Assembly: GCA_963663215.1 (NCBI GenBank) | Contig: OY760140.1 | Span: 1,178,001 to 1,242,000 of the forward strand | Length of the DNA stretch: 64,000 nucleotides | Reading direction: 5' to 3' | Origin: BJGV01 sp003230615 | GTDB lineage: Bacteria > Pseudomonadota > Gammaproteobacteria > Burkholderiales > Nitrosomonadaceae | Shown: piece by piece, positions 9,044 to 18,298 of the stretch | Layout of the letters: every line of letters starts with the position of its first letter | Numbering within the stretch: position 1 is the stretch's first letter | Made by a program: the position numbers and the translations under genes | The notes under the pieces: generated by a model | Told to the model about the DNA's origin: nothing | The model's input: the letters and a program-made list of their open reading frames with translations, nothing else | Database searches by the model: none

Positions 9044-9481
9044 ATGGCTGAAATTGAAAAATCAGTTCTAGTTAATCACTCAGCAAGCCAAATGTTTGCT
9101 CTGGTAGACGCAGTTGAAGATTATCCCAAATTCCTACCCTGGTGCGGAGGATCATCCGTTACAGCGCATAGTGGGGATGTCACACATGCGACTATTAAGA
9201 TTAATTATCTTCACGTCAGGCACAGCTTTACCACCGAAAACACACGGCAACCGCCTGAATTGATTGAAATGACACTGCTCGATGGCCCTTTCCAACACCT
9301 AGATGGCCATTGGCGTTTTGTTCCTCTGGCAGATGATGCTTGCAAGATAGAATTCCGATTACATTATACGTTCTCTCACAAATTGTTGGAGCCTCTGTTA
9401 GGACCAGTGTTTTTTATGATCGCTAACACCTTTGTAGAAGCATTCGTTAAACGTGCAGAAGAGGTTTACGAACATTCTTGA
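9044..9481 (+). CDS. ratA: RatA-family START-domain protein (ubiquinone-binding/toxin family)
   Basis: Small START/SRPBCC-fold protein related to the toxin RatA of Escherichia coli and to the ubiquinone chaperone Coq10. The 145 residues begin with the family pattern: AEIEKSVLVNHSASQMFALV followed by DYPKFLPWC, and end with an amphipathic helix (FVEAFVKRAEEVY). It is divergent from smpB and overlaps rnfH by four bases. The toxin role was described for the enteric protein; a lipid or quinone role is equally possible here. Confidence 0.88.
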   Translation: MAEIEKSVLVNHSASQMFALVDAVEDYPKFLPWCGGSSVTAHSGDVTHATIKINYLHVRHSFTTENTRQPPELIEMTLLDGPFQHLDGHWRFVPLADDACKIEFRLHYTFSHKLLEPLLGPVFFMIANTFVEAFVKRAEEVYEHS

Positions 9482-9783
9482 GCAAGTTAATTGATATCGA
9501 AGTCGCTTATGCATTGCCATGGAGCCAGGACCTGCGGCATTTAAGAGTACCTTTTGGGACCTCAGCAGAACAAGCCGTACAGTTTTCTGGGATTTGTAAA
9601 ATATTTCCAGAGATTGATCAATTGCACAACAACTTGGGTATATTCGGGAAACTGGTCAAACCCGATACAATCTTACGCAATCATGATCGCGTAGAAATTT
9701 ACCGGCCCCTTACTGTTGACCCCAAGGAAAACCGTAGAAGGCGTGCGGAAGCAGTCGTGCCAATAAAAAGAAATAACAAATAA
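9478..9783 (+). CDS. rnfH: RnfH-family ubiquitin-like protein
   Basis: Small beta-grasp protein of the RnfH family (UPF0125), almost always found downstream of ratA. It is 101 residues. It starts at TTG within the ratA stop region (TTGA overlap), indicating translational coupling. Conserved stretches include IDIEVAYALPWSQDLRHL and LVKPDTILRNHDRVEIYRPL, followed by a basic tail. The biochemical role of the family is not established. Confidence 0.88.
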   Translation: MSKLIDIEVAYALPWSQDLRHLRVPFGTSAEQAVQFSGICKIFPEIDQLHNNLGIFGKLVKPDTILRNHDRVEIYRPLTVDPKENRRRRAEAVVPIKRNNK

Positions 9784-10254
9784 TTATTTGCAGTAAGACT
9801 CAATTTCCTTTTGCGCTTCTTCAATACCTTTCTGGCGGGCTGCATCATCAGCGCGAACAACCCCCCCTGCTCCGTCAGATACAATTAACTTTGGAACTTC
9901 TTGATACATTTTCAGCCTGCTTCTGGCCTGGATACACTTCTCCTTTTTTTCTTTTATTTCAGCCTGTTGTTTCACTTCGGCTTGTTCCTCAGCTTTAAGG
10001 CGTTTCTTGAAGTCATATTCCTTTTCAGCTAAGCTCTCGGGCGCTTTTACCTTTTCACCTGTAGACTGCTTATCAGAAGTGGGTTGCGCTGGCGCCGATT
10101 TGATTTTCAAGCTCTCTTCAGTCTTAGCTGCCCCCGGTGGTGGTAGCTGATCCGTATATTGGGTATTGCCGTTATGGTCCACCCATTTGTACATTTCTCC
10201 ATTGGCAACTATGCTGAAAGCAAACATTAAAACTGTAAATACGATGCGTGGCAT
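9784..10254 (-). CDS. DUF4124 secreted protein with coiled-coil region
   Basis: Predicted exported protein of 156 residues. The N-terminus is a signal peptide of about 19 residues ending near VANGE. It is followed by a DUF4124 motif (MYKWVDHNGNTQYTDQLPPPG), then a long charged segment rich in Lys, Glu and Gln likely to form a coiled coil, and a C-terminal Cys next to the end. The family is widespread in Proteobacteria without known function. It faces rnfH tail to tail with no spacer. Confidence 0.8.
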   Translation of the reverse strand: MPRIVFTVLMFAFSIVANGEMYKWVDHNGNTQYTDQLPPPGAAKTEESLKIKSAPAQPTSDKQSTGEKVKAPESLAEKEYDFKKRLKAEEQAEVKQQAEIKEKKEKCIQARSRLKMYQEVPKLIVSDGAGGVVRADDAARQKGIEEAQKEIESYCK

Positions 10255-10446
10255 GGCTTTCTCCTGTAGTTAGCACAAGGCACTAACCACTGATATGTGG
10301 GCAATGAATAATCGTCAGCCCATCTTAGAAGACAATCTTAGTAAAAGCTGTAAAAAACATCTCCAGCTATTCTGAAAGTAACGGTTTTCCAAACTCTGGT
10401 CAATTAGATATACGGCACTAATATCCGTTATATTTAATAGTCCAAG

Positions 10447-10476
10447 TTGCCCTCAACCTCATGGTTTAGCTATAAT
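10447..10476 (+). promoter_or_regulatory. Probable sigma-70 promoter of guaBA
   Basis: A perfect TATAAT at 10471-10476 is preceded, with an 18-base spacer, by TTGCCC at 10447-10452 (four of six matches to the -35 consensus). It lies 24 bases before the guaB start, which has AAGGGA as ribosome-binding site. The short distance implies a very short leader. Confidence 0.6.
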
Positions 10477-10500
10477 GCCGCTTTGTAAGGGATCATTATC

Positions 10501-11961
10501 ATGCGACTGGTTCAGAAAGCACTAACCTTTGATGATGTTTTGCTACTGCCTGCTCATTCTGTAGTTTTACCACGTAACGTTAATCTCTCAACCCGACTTA
10601 CCCGCACCATCTCTCTTAATATTCCATTAGTATCTGCTGCGATGGATACAGTTACCGAGGCCATGCTCGCTATTACCCTTGCTCAAGAAGGTGGCATCGG
10701 CATTATTCACAAGAATATGTCAGCCGAATCTCAAGCTGTTCATGTCGCTAAAGTTAAACGGTTTGAAAGTGGCATAGTAAAAGACCCTATAACTATTCCT
10801 CCTCACATGACGGTACGGGAAGTACTCAATCTTACCCGCCAACATAAAATATCCGGTTTGCCAGTTGTGGAAGGCTCTATGGTGGTTGGTATTGTCACTA
10901 ATCGAGACTTGCGTTTCGAAACTAATCTAGACCAGCCCATAAAAAATATCATGGTACCAAAAGATCGACTAGTGACTGTAAAGGAAGGCACCACCCGAGA
11001 GGAAGCAATGGCCTTATTGCATAAATATCGGTTAGAAAGAGTGCTAGTGGTGAATACTAATTTTGAGTTGCGTGGGTTAATTACTGTCAAGGATATTACC
11101 AAGACGTCCGAACATCCAGACGCCTGCAAGGATGACCTAGGACGATTACGTGTGGGAGCAGCAATCGGTGTGGGCGAGGGTAGCGACGAACGCGCAGAGG
11201 CATTAGCCGAAGCGGGGGTAGATGTGATCGTGGTAGACACAGCACATGGTCATACTCAAGGTGTACTTGACCAGATACTATGGATTAAGAAACACCTGCC
11301 ACATATCCAGGTTATTGGGGGCAATATTGCTACCGCAGCTGCCGCTAAAGCATTAGCTGACCATGGTGCTGATTGTGTAAAAGTTGGAATCGGTCCCGGC
11401 TCTATTTGCACCACGCGTATCGTTGCTGGTGTTGGAGTACCGCAAATTACTGCGATACAGAATGTGTCTACTGCTCTAAATGGAACTGGCATCCCAATGA
11501 TTGCCGACGGGGGAATTCGCTATTCGGGTGATGTCACCAAGGCAATCGCGGCAGGGGCCAACTCAGTAATGTTAGGTGGTTTATTTGCAGGTACTGAGGA
11601 ATCACCTGGTGAAATTGAGCTGTTCCAAGGACGCTCCTACAAAACTTACCGGGGCATGGGATCACTCTCTGCTATGCAGCAAGGTTCCAGTGACCGCTAC
11701 TTTCAAGATACTGAGCAAAATGCCGATAAGTTGGTTCCCGAAGGTGTAGAAGGCCGCGTTCCATTCAAAGGCAGCATGATTTCAGTAATCCATCAGCTAA
11801 TGGGAGGTATTCGTTCAGGTATGGGCTATTTGGGTTGCGAAACTATTGATGCGATGCATACAAAAGCTGAATTTGTCGAGATTACCTCAGCCGGTATTCG
11901 TGAATCTCACGTCCATAACGTGCAGATCACCAAGGAATCTCCAAATTACCATGTGGAATAG
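10501..11961 (+). CDS. guaB: IMP dehydrogenase GuaB
   Basis: Oxidises IMP to XMP with NAD, the committed step of GMP synthesis. The 486 residues form a TIM barrel interrupted by two CBS domains (about residues 93-205) that bind regulatory adenine nucleotides. The catalytic cysteine is C303 in GPGSICTTRIVAG, and the mobile-flap region YRGMGSLSAM and the distal GGIRSGMGYLG are present. guaA follows after 14 bases, so the two steps from IMP to GMP are cotranscribed from the promoter just upstream. Confidence 0.98.
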   Translation: MRLVQKALTFDDVLLLPAHSVVLPRNVNLSTRLTRTISLNIPLVSAAMDTVTEAMLAITLAQEGGIGIIHKNMSAESQAVHVAKVKRFESGIVKDPITIPPHMTVREVLNLTRQHKISGLPVVEGSMVVGIVTNRDLRFETNLDQPIKNIMVPKDRLVTVKEGTTREEAMALLHKYRLERVLVVNTNFELRGLITVKDITKTSEHPDACKDDLGRLRVGAAIGVGEGSDERAEALAEAGVDVIVVDTAHGHTQGVLDQILWIKKHLPHIQVIGGNIATAAAAKALADHGADCVKVGIGPGSICTTRIVAGVGVPQITAIQNVSTALNGTGIPMIADGGIRYSGDVTKAIAAGANSVMLGGLFAGTEESPGEIELFQGRSYKTYRGMGSLSAMQQGSSDRYFQDTEQNADKLVPEGVEGRVPFKGSMISVIHQLMGGIRSGMGYLGCETIDAMHTKAEFVEITSAGIRESHVHNVQITKESPNYHVE

Positions 11962-11975
11962 GGGTTAGCCCCTCA

Positions 11976-13538
11976 ATGCACCAAAAAATCCTTGTCCTAG
12001 ATTTTGGCGCCCAATATTCCCAGTTAATTGCCCGCCGGGTGCGAGAAACCAATGTCTATTGTGAGATTCACCCCTGTTATGTAACGACCAAATTCATCCA
12101 CGAATTTTCTCCCAGCGGAATTATTCTCTCAGGCGGCCCTGCTTCCGTTACTAAAGAAAAAACGCCACGAGCTCCGCAAATTGTATTCGAGTTAGGTATT
12201 CCGGTATTAGGTATCTGCTATGGCATGCAGACCATGTCAGAACAACTTGGCGGTGCAGTTGAAACATCAAGCATACGCGAATTTGGCTACGCAGAAGTGC
12301 GTGTGAGAGGACACACTGCTCTACTGAAACACATTTATGATCACTCCAATACGAAAGGGCACGAATTTCTAGATGTGTGGATGAGCCATGGCGACAAGGT
12401 AACTATACTGCCTCCCGGTTTTAAGATAATGGCCAGCAATGCCGCTGCACCAATCGCTGCTATGGCTGACGAAACACGCAGATTCTACGGTGTACAATTT
12501 CATCCAGAAGTTACTCACACTCCTCAAGGAAAAACAATTATCGAACGTTTCGTCCATGATATCTGCGGTATTGGCTACGATTGGAATATGTCTGATTACG
12601 TGGAAGAAGCGATTAGTAAGATCCGCTCTAAAGTAGGAAACGATGAGGTCATTCTGGGTCTATCGGGTGGCGTGGATTCAACGGTGGCAGCAGCTCTGAT
12701 TCATCGTGCTATCGGCAAACAACTAACCTGTGTGTTTGTAGACAATGGATTGTTGCGATTAAATGAAGCCGAACAAGTGATGAGCACTTTTTCCAGCAAT
12801 CTTGGTGTAAAAGTTATACATGTGGATGCAAGTAAGGAGTTTCTTAAACACCTAAGAGGCATCACTGACCCGGAAAAGAAGCGCCGTATTATTGGACGCG
12901 AGTTTATCGAAGTATTTCAGCATGAGGCGTCAAAAATAGACAATGCTAAATGGCTTGCACAAGGAACGATTTACCCTGACGTGATTGAATCCGCAAGTAA
13001 CAAGACCAAGAAGGCTCATACAATCAAATCCCACCACAATGTGGGTGGTCTACCTGACACATTACATTTAAGATTGATTGAACCACTACGTGAACTGTTC
13101 AAGGATGAAGTGCGCGAACTTGGATTGGCGCTAGGATTAGCCCATGATATGGTATTCCGGCATCCTTTCCCTGGACCTGGTTTAGGGGTGCGAATCCTTG
13201 GCGAAGTAACCCATGAGTATGCTGAGCTATTACGGCATGCTGACGCGATCTTTATCGAAGAATTGCGTTCTGCGGGCTGGTATGAAAAAACTTCACAAGC
13301 CTTCGCTGTATTCTTGCCCGTGAAATCAGTAGGTGTAATGGGAGACGATCGTACCTACGATTATGTTGTAGCGTTAAGGGCTGTTAAAACCCAGGATTTT
13401 ATGACTGCGGACTGGGCAGAGCTTCCTCATTCCTTGTTGAGCAAGGTTTCTAGTCGCATCATCAACGAAGTGCTCGGAATTAGCCGAGTAGTCTATGATA
13501 TCTCCGGCAAACCGCCTGCAACAATTGAGTGGGAGTGA
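11976..13538 (+). CDS. guaA: GMP synthase (glutamine-hydrolysing) GuaA
   Basis: Converts XMP to GMP with ATP and glutamine. The N-terminal class I amidotransferase domain carries C81 in GICYGMQTM and the His-Glu pair in QFHPEVTHT. The ATP-pyrophosphatase domain begins near residue 230 with the PP-loop LGLSGGVDSTVAA, and the C-terminal dimerisation domain ends in the conserved KPPATIEWE. At 520 residues it is full length. It follows guaB by 14 bases and converges with the TonB receptor gene. Confidence 0.98.
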   Translation: MHQKILVLDFGAQYSQLIARRVRETNVYCEIHPCYVTTKFIHEFSPSGIILSGGPASVTKEKTPRAPQIVFELGIPVLGICYGMQTMSEQLGGAVETSSIREFGYAEVRVRGHTALLKHIYDHSNTKGHEFLDVWMSHGDKVTILPPGFKIMASNAAAPIAAMADETRRFYGVQFHPEVTHTPQGKTIIERFVHDICGIGYDWNMSDYVEEAISKIRSKVGNDEVILGLSGGVDSTVAAALIHRAIGKQLTCVFVDNGLLRLNEAEQVMSTFSSNLGVKVIHVDASKEFLKHLRGITDPEKKRRIIGREFIEVFQHEASKIDNAKWLAQGTIYPDVIESASNKTKKAHTIKSHHNVGGLPDTLHLRLIEPLRELFKDEVRELGLALGLAHDMVFRHPFPGPGLGVRILGEVTHEYAELLRHADAIFIEELRSAGWYEKTSQAFAVFLPVKSVGVMGDDRTYDYVVALRAVKTQDFMTADWAELPHSLLSKVSSRIINEVLGISRVVYDISGKPPATIEWE

Positions 13539-13577
13539 TCAAGCATATTTTTTGTACACTAGGAAAATTAATTAAAC

Positions 13578-16022
13578 CTAGAAAGTAGCTGTGATCGTTG
13601 CACGTGCCGTAATAGGTGCACCAGGAGCAATATTATTATCATTATGGGCGGCTACAAAATAGTTTACATCAAATAGGTTTTCAACATTCACCTGAGCACG
13701 CAAATATTTGTTGATTCTTCCGTATAACGCTGCATCCACTCGCGCAAAGGCTGGCAGGGTAACTCTATTAGTAGTTGTAGTAAACATCTCACTACGCCCG
13801 ATCACACCAAATGCAGCACCAAACCATGGCGTAAAATCATAACGGTTCCATATTGAGTACGTATGCTTAGGTAATTCACCCAAGGTTGCACCCGTAGTAT
13901 CAAGTGTACCTTCCTGATAGGCATACGCCCCAATAATGTTCCAGGCATCTGTAATTTGGCCATTTATTCCTGCTTCTACGCCTCGAACGCGCGTTCCTTT
14001 ACCCAGAAAGCTTACACCTGCAATACCTGTAGGAAGAATCACATTGTCACGATCTAGCTGATAAAATGCAGTGGTCGCAGCTAAATTAGGAAGAATATCC
14101 CATTTTATACCAGCCTCAATATTGGTGAATTTTTCTGGCTCCAACGTCGCATTCGTTACGGTTATCGACTTAAGTTGATCTCCCGCTCGCGGCTGATGTG
14201 ACAAACTGTAACTTCCATATATGGAAACTTGCTCAATTGGCTTGAATATCAGGCCAAATCTTGGGTCAATTAAATCATCCCTAGAATTTAGTTCCGGTTG
14301 GAGGAAATCTTTCCTCTTAAAGTCTACCTCGAATCTATTGTAGCGAACACCTAGGATCGCCTGTAGTTGCGGTAAGATCTCAATCTGATCTTGTATAAAA
14401 ACACTTACCAAGCTATTTGAAACATGGTTGTTCGAATCTTGAAGCCCCCTGTTAAAAAATATTACAGGCGTTGCCGTGTTTGGGAAACTGGCAGATACAA
14501 CCTCTGTTGTAGAGACACCATTGAAATGACCTCTTAATCGTACTTGGTCGGTAACCTGTCGCCCTACTTCGACACCTGTTACCACTTTATGATTAAATCG
14601 CCACGTGTCGAATGTAAGCAAAAGATCCGTTTGATTGAAAAAGTTTTCCCGCTCAGTCGTATCGTTATAAGCACCAAGCGTTACCATTCCTGCCGTGTTG
14701 ACTGAACTACCTGCAAATATGTTCTGATAAAACTTATCGAAATTAGCGTAGGATGTACGGTTTCGTATAATCACATTATTATTAAATTTATGCTCAATAA
14801 GCATACCAATAGACATAGCAGTCGTATCTGTTGGGCTACGGGCAGCAGGGCCACCAAAGAATGTCGAACGCTTCGTATTAAAAGGGCTTCCCATAAATGA
14901 TGGAATCCCTCGATCGGCAATGCGCTCGTCATCAAACAGTTCCGTGTGGATAACAACTTTGGTACGGTTAGTGGGCTTAATTGTAATAGTAGGGCTCACA
15001 CCGTAACGCTGAAGCTCAAAGCCGTCACGAAAATTCTCTGAATCTTCAAACAAACCATTGAGGCGAATGGCAACCATGTCATTGATAACATGTCCCACGT
15101 CCAGAGAAAATCGTTTATGGTCGTATGTGCCCGCTGAGAATTTAATCTCATGTATCGGGGCCCAGTTCGCCTCCTTACGGACTCGGTTGATCACGCCACC
15201 AGAACCACCACGACCAAAAATCATCCCATTAGGGCCTTTTAATACTTCAATCCGGTCGATATTGTAAAAATCTCGAAAATACTGAACGTCATCGCGTATA
15301 CCATCAATATAGAAATCCCCAGTTGAGCGTTGACCACGAAAAACCACTGCATCACGATTGCCCTCCCCTGATGACACCCCTATACCTGGCACATAACGCA
15401 TAGCCTCAGCCATACTAAGGGGGGCTTGATCCTGTAGCTGTTTTTGTGTCACAACAGTTATAGATTGGGGAGTATCACGCAACAGGGTGTTTGTCTTCAT
15501 TGCAGTGGTACTTCTTGGAGCAAGATAGCGACTGTCCTTGTCTGCAGAAACTTGCATCATTGGTAGCACAGTTGGTTTCTTTGTAGACTTGGTTTCAGGT
15601 TTAGGTGCTTGATCTTTCCTCACGATGTACCCCTCAACTTGTGGTACCGCTTGTAAGCCACTTTCAGCGAGCAATCGATCTAATCCTCTCTTAACAGAAA
15701 ACTTTCCTTTTAACCCTCTTGTCGTAATCCCTTCTAATTCTGTAGCGTCATAGGAAAGACTAACCCCTGTTTGCTTTGTAAACTGATCTAGAGCATTTTT
15801 CATCGAGCCCGCAGAAATGTTGTATATCTGTTCCGTAGTACCAGCAACGATATTTGACGCTGCAAAAGTATCGTAAGAAGAAACCATAGTGGTCACTCCA
15901 AAGCAAATTATTATGCTGAGAAATTCTGCTTTGAATGGAGTTTGATAATTACTGTATCGGGTTCTGATATCAACACGTTTTCGTATTACATCAAAAAAAA
16001 GGATACCAATAATTTTACGCAT
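13578..16022 (-). CDS. TonB-dependent siderophore receptor with STN signalling domain (FecA/FpvA type)
   Basis: Outer-membrane receptor for a ferric siderophore, 814 residues. An N-terminal extension with a hydrophobic export segment (about residues 31-55) precedes a secretin/TonB N-terminal (STN) domain at about 65-135. The plug domain (about 180-290, LLRDTPQSITVVTQKQLQDQ) and a 22-strand barrel ending in Phe follow. STN domains normally talk to a FecR-type anti-sigma factor, but no fecI or fecR pair is adjacent, so the partner is either remote or missing. It lies next to DUF2325, bfr, bfd and hemP, an iron-handling neighbourhood. The siderophore cannot be told from sequence. Confidence 0.92.
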   Translation of the reverse strand: MRKIIGILFFDVIRKRVDIRTRYSNYQTPFKAEFLSIIICFGVTTMVSSYDTFAASNIVAGTTEQIYNISAGSMKNALDQFTKQTGVSLSYDATELEGITTRGLKGKFSVKRGLDRLLAESGLQAVPQVEGYIVRKDQAPKPETKSTKKPTVLPMMQVSADKDSRYLAPRSTTAMKTNTLLRDTPQSITVVTQKQLQDQAPLSMAEAMRYVPGIGVSSGEGNRDAVVFRGQRSTGDFYIDGIRDDVQYFRDFYNIDRIEVLKGPNGMIFGRGGSGGVINRVRKEANWAPIHEIKFSAGTYDHKRFSLDVGHVINDMVAIRLNGLFEDSENFRDGFELQRYGVSPTITIKPTNRTKVVIHTELFDDERIADRGIPSFMGSPFNTKRSTFFGGPAARSPTDTTAMSIGMLIEHKFNNNVIIRNRTSYANFDKFYQNIFAGSSVNTAGMVTLGAYNDTTERENFFNQTDLLLTFDTWRFNHKVVTGVEVGRQVTDQVRLRGHFNGVSTTEVVSASFPNTATPVIFFNRGLQDSNNHVSNSLVSVFIQDQIEILPQLQAILGVRYNRFEVDFKRKDFLQPELNSRDDLIDPRFGLIFKPIEQVSIYGSYSLSHQPRAGDQLKSITVTNATLEPEKFTNIEAGIKWDILPNLAATTAFYQLDRDNVILPTGIAGVSFLGKGTRVRGVEAGINGQITDAWNIIGAYAYQEGTLDTTGATLGELPKHTYSIWNRYDFTPWFGAAFGVIGRSEMFTTTTNRVTLPAFARVDAALYGRINKYLRAQVNVENLFDVNYFVAAHNDNNIAPGAPITARATITATF

Positions 16023-16157
16023 AATTGCCTAGTAATAAAGTTAATTTCTAGTTAGTAAAAAATGCTGGCTTGCGTATCTATGCTAGCTGTCAGCAAAGCG
16101 TTCTGCTTATATTCGTTGGAATTACAAAAATTTGCTGGCAGGAAATCTAATTCTGCA

Positions 16158-17159
16158 TCACATAAGTGAAGAAACCGTCGAGTGAGCAAGAGCGCCAACC
16201 AGTATCTCCACTCCCACACGGAAAGTAGACAGATTAGAACGGTCTAGCAATACGCAGGGCTTGCCTGTGTGCTTACAGTAGCGTTTCACAGTGAAATAAA
16301 CTTCATGGTTTACGCAGTCAACTGGACAAACCACCATATCTGCACAGATAAGTGATTGGTGCAAATGAGCCATATCATCTTTCTGGTCACCACGATAAAT
16401 AATTAAATTACCCTCAGAAGTTTCGACCAGACGACGGTATTCAGGGTACAACCTGGCCCTCCCGCCCACACATAAAACGCACTTTCCTGCAAGATTAAAA
16501 TGATTCGAACAGCCAATCTGTTTTTCATCGCAACTCTCAATATCTAATGTATACGAATGGATTATTGCCGCTTGCTTTGTAGTGGCCTTAACTAAAGACA
16601 TCCAATCCGTACCACATGTGATAGAAACTTCTGTAGCGGAGGATTTATGTTTCAACAAATCAATGTAAGTCAATGGCGCCTGTTGTTTGCTGGAGGCGTT
16701 AAGCCCTTCTGGGTGAAACTCATCCCCCATCAATTGTTTCTTATTTAATACTTCTTTCCAGAGATAAGAAATCTCCTCATTAGCCTTGACGAAGTGTTCG
16801 ATGATGTTATCGAATTTCTTTTCCAGCAATTTCTGTATACGGATCGAAAATGTATTTCTGCGAACACCTCCTCGTATGGCGACATCATTACGCAAGTAGT
16901 CAGACACGACTTCAACGCCATGTAGACATGAAAACAGCAACGCTTCAGCACGAGCTGTGTTTGGAATCAAAAATGGAGCAATAGTACCTAAGGAATTTTT
17001 TTCAGATGTTTCATAGCCCTTACTCCCTAGAAAAGCAGCCAAAAAAAAGCTGGCTTGCCCAGAGATGGGCTGGCTGGCTAAAATGCCACTGGCGTAGGAG
17101 GCAAACCAGTAGCAACGGAAAAATTTACATCTGGCTTTGAAGCCAGTTCTGTGTACCAA
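16158..17159 (-). CDS. DUF2325 domain-containing protein
   Basis: Protein of up to 333 residues whose C-terminal third is a DUF2325 domain (about residues 225-320: GKCVLCVGGRARLYPEYRRL, then GDQKDDMAHLHQSLICADMVVCPVDCVNHE and KPCVLLDRSN). The N-terminal half is helical and not recognised. Members of this family often sit beside iron or redox genes; here it follows bfr. The start is uncertain: the called ATG overlaps the end of bfr by 35 bases, and a GCCCA-TCTC-TGGGC hairpin followed after eight bases by eight T (about 17040-17080) lies inside the first 40 codons, so a later non-ATG start is possible. Function is unknown. Confidence 0.7.
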   Translation of the reverse strand: MVHRTGFKARCKFFRCYWFASYASGILASQPISGQASFFLAAFLGSKGYETSEKNSLGTIAPFLIPNTARAEALLFSCLHGVEVVSDYLRNDVAIRGGVRRNTFSIRIQKLLEKKFDNIIEHFVKANEEISYLWKEVLNKKQLMGDEFHPEGLNASSKQQAPLTYIDLLKHKSSATEVSITCGTDWMSLVKATTKQAAIIHSYTLDIESCDEKQIGCSNHFNLAGKCVLCVGGRARLYPEYRRLVETSEGNLIIYRGDQKDDMAHLHQSLICADMVVCPVDCVNHEVYFTVKRYCKHTGKPCVLLDRSNLSTFRVGVEILVGALAHSTVSSLM

Positions 17160-17589
17160 CTTTACGTATTACTTCCAACTGAGTCTCTAACCAGTCGATG
17201 TGTTCTTCAGTATCTTCCAAAATATGCTCAAGCAATTCCCTTGAAACGTAGTCCTTAGCAGTTTCACAAGCAGTAATGGCACCTGTTAAGTCTTTACGTG
17301 AGATTAATTCCAGCTTGAGATCACAAGCTACACACTCTTCCGCTTTTTCACCAACTAGGAGCTTGCCTAGCTCTTGCAGGTTGGGTAGACCCTCCAGAAA
17401 CAAAATACGTTCGATCAAGCTATCTGCATGTTTCATTTCCTCGATTGACTCATCGTACTCGTGCTTGCCCAGACTGTTAAAACCCCAGTTCTTATACATG
17501 CGTGCATGTAAAAAATACTGGTTGGTGGCAGTCAATTCGTTTTGTAGCTGACGGTTTAGCAACCGGATAATGTCTGTATTGCCCCTCAT
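17125..17589 (-). CDS. bfr: Bacterioferritin
   Basis: Heme-containing iron-storage protein of 154 residues. The start is the ATG preceded by a strong AGGAGG; the frame is open 42 codons further upstream, but that part overlaps bfd in another frame. The heme ligand M52 and ferroxidase residues E18, E51, H54, E94 and H130 are present. The position equivalent to E. coli E127 is Thr (DTEEH), so one ferroxidase-site ligand appears to be replaced. Bfd, which reduces stored iron out of Bfr, is encoded just upstream, with hemP before it. Confidence 0.95.
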   Translation of the reverse strand: MRGNTDIIRLLNRQLQNELTATNQYFLHARMYKNWGFNSLGKHEYDESIEEMKHADSLIERILFLEGLPNLQELGKLLVGEKAEECVACDLKLELISRKDLTGAITACETAKDYVSRELLEHILEDTEEHIDWLETQLEVIRKVGTQNWLQSQM

Positions 17590-17630
17590 GTTTGCCTCCT
17601 CAGGCGGGTATCTCGTATGAACGAGTGGGT

Positions 17631-17825
17631 TTAAGTGCAAAAATGTTGCGGCAGGGTTTTCTGCATCAGCGCTTGCTCCAATACCTCTTGTGCGTGAGCG
17701 GCACATAATCCACATTGCTCGCTCACACCAAGATAAACTTTCAAATCTCTCATCCGGTCAGCACCTTGGCAAACAGCCTCACGGATTGCGGTATCAGTTA
17801 CACCTTTGCAGATACAAATATACAT
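17631..17825 (-). CDS. bfd: Bacterioferritin-associated ferredoxin Bfd
   Basis: Small [2Fe-2S] protein that docks on bacterioferritin at the heme and passes electrons to release stored iron. The 64 residues hold the complete cluster motif C4, C6, C38 and C41 (YICICKGVTD; SEQCGLCAAH). It lies between hemP and bfr in the same orientation with short spacers. All three genes probably answer to the Fur-box-like site upstream of hemP. Confidence 0.95.
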   Translation of the reverse strand: MYICICKGVTDTAIREAVCQGADRMRDLKVYLGVSEQCGLCAAHAQEVLEQALMQKTLPQHFCT

Positions 17826-17844
17826 GATGAGCGCTTTAAATAAA

Positions 17845-18048
17845 CTATTTAGTCAAAATTAACTTGCCATTGCGTGTACGACGCAAACGGTATTGCTCAC
17901 CCCGATGCTGGATAAAGACTTCGTCTCCATGTGAAAACAACGTATCACTATAGATAGGTTCGCTTCGATCGGATATGACGAATTGGCCCTTATCCTTATC
18001 AACAATAGCTTCTGGAACCAAGTGTGGCTTATTCATTATTGAATTCAC
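17845..18048 (-). CDS. hemP: HemP family hemin uptake protein
   Basis: Small protein of 67 residues (or 63 from the second ATG). It carries the HemP signature near the end: DEVFIQHRGEQYRLRRTRNG then KLILTK. HemP proteins are small, Fur-regulated and linked to heme or iron uptake genes; in some Betaproteobacteria the homologue acts as a transcriptional activator of heme transport. It is the first gene of hemP-bfd-bfr. Confidence 0.88.
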   Translation of the reverse strand: MNSIMNKPHLVPEAIVDKDKGQFVISDRSEPIYSDTLFSHGDEVFIQHRGEQYRLRRTRNGKLILTK

Positions 18049-18080
18049 TATTGCACATAATTTAGCATGCCTATGCGATT

Positions 18081-18099
18081 GCTAATGATAACGATTCGT
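18081..18099 (-). promoter_or_regulatory. Fur-box-like operator upstream of hemP-bfd-bfr
   Basis: The 19 bases gctaatgataacgattcgt match the classical Fur consensus GATAATGATAATCATTATC at 13 of 19 positions, including an unbroken AATGATAA core. The site lies 33 bases before the hemP start, where a repressor would block the promoter. Iron-dependent repression is the expected effect; it is inferred, not shown. Confidence 0.6.
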
Positions 18100-18298
18100 A
18101 ATTATAAATACTTTCGGGTAGAATGCAAGGCCTACAGAAAATCTTTTTATAAGGCAAGTTTGGAAAAAATAAATCGGAAAAGACTCTGATCTACTATTTT
18201 AAGTCCAAGTCATCGTTTATTAAGATTTTTATTCTGTATCGTGTGTTATTCTAGTTTAATATAGTAAAGAATACGCACACCAAGAATGGCTGTGACAA

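Noticed and set aside
13539..13577. Terminator between guaA and the siderophore receptor
   Set aside because: Only a five-base CTAGG/CCTAG pairing with an AT loop was found, too weak to call.
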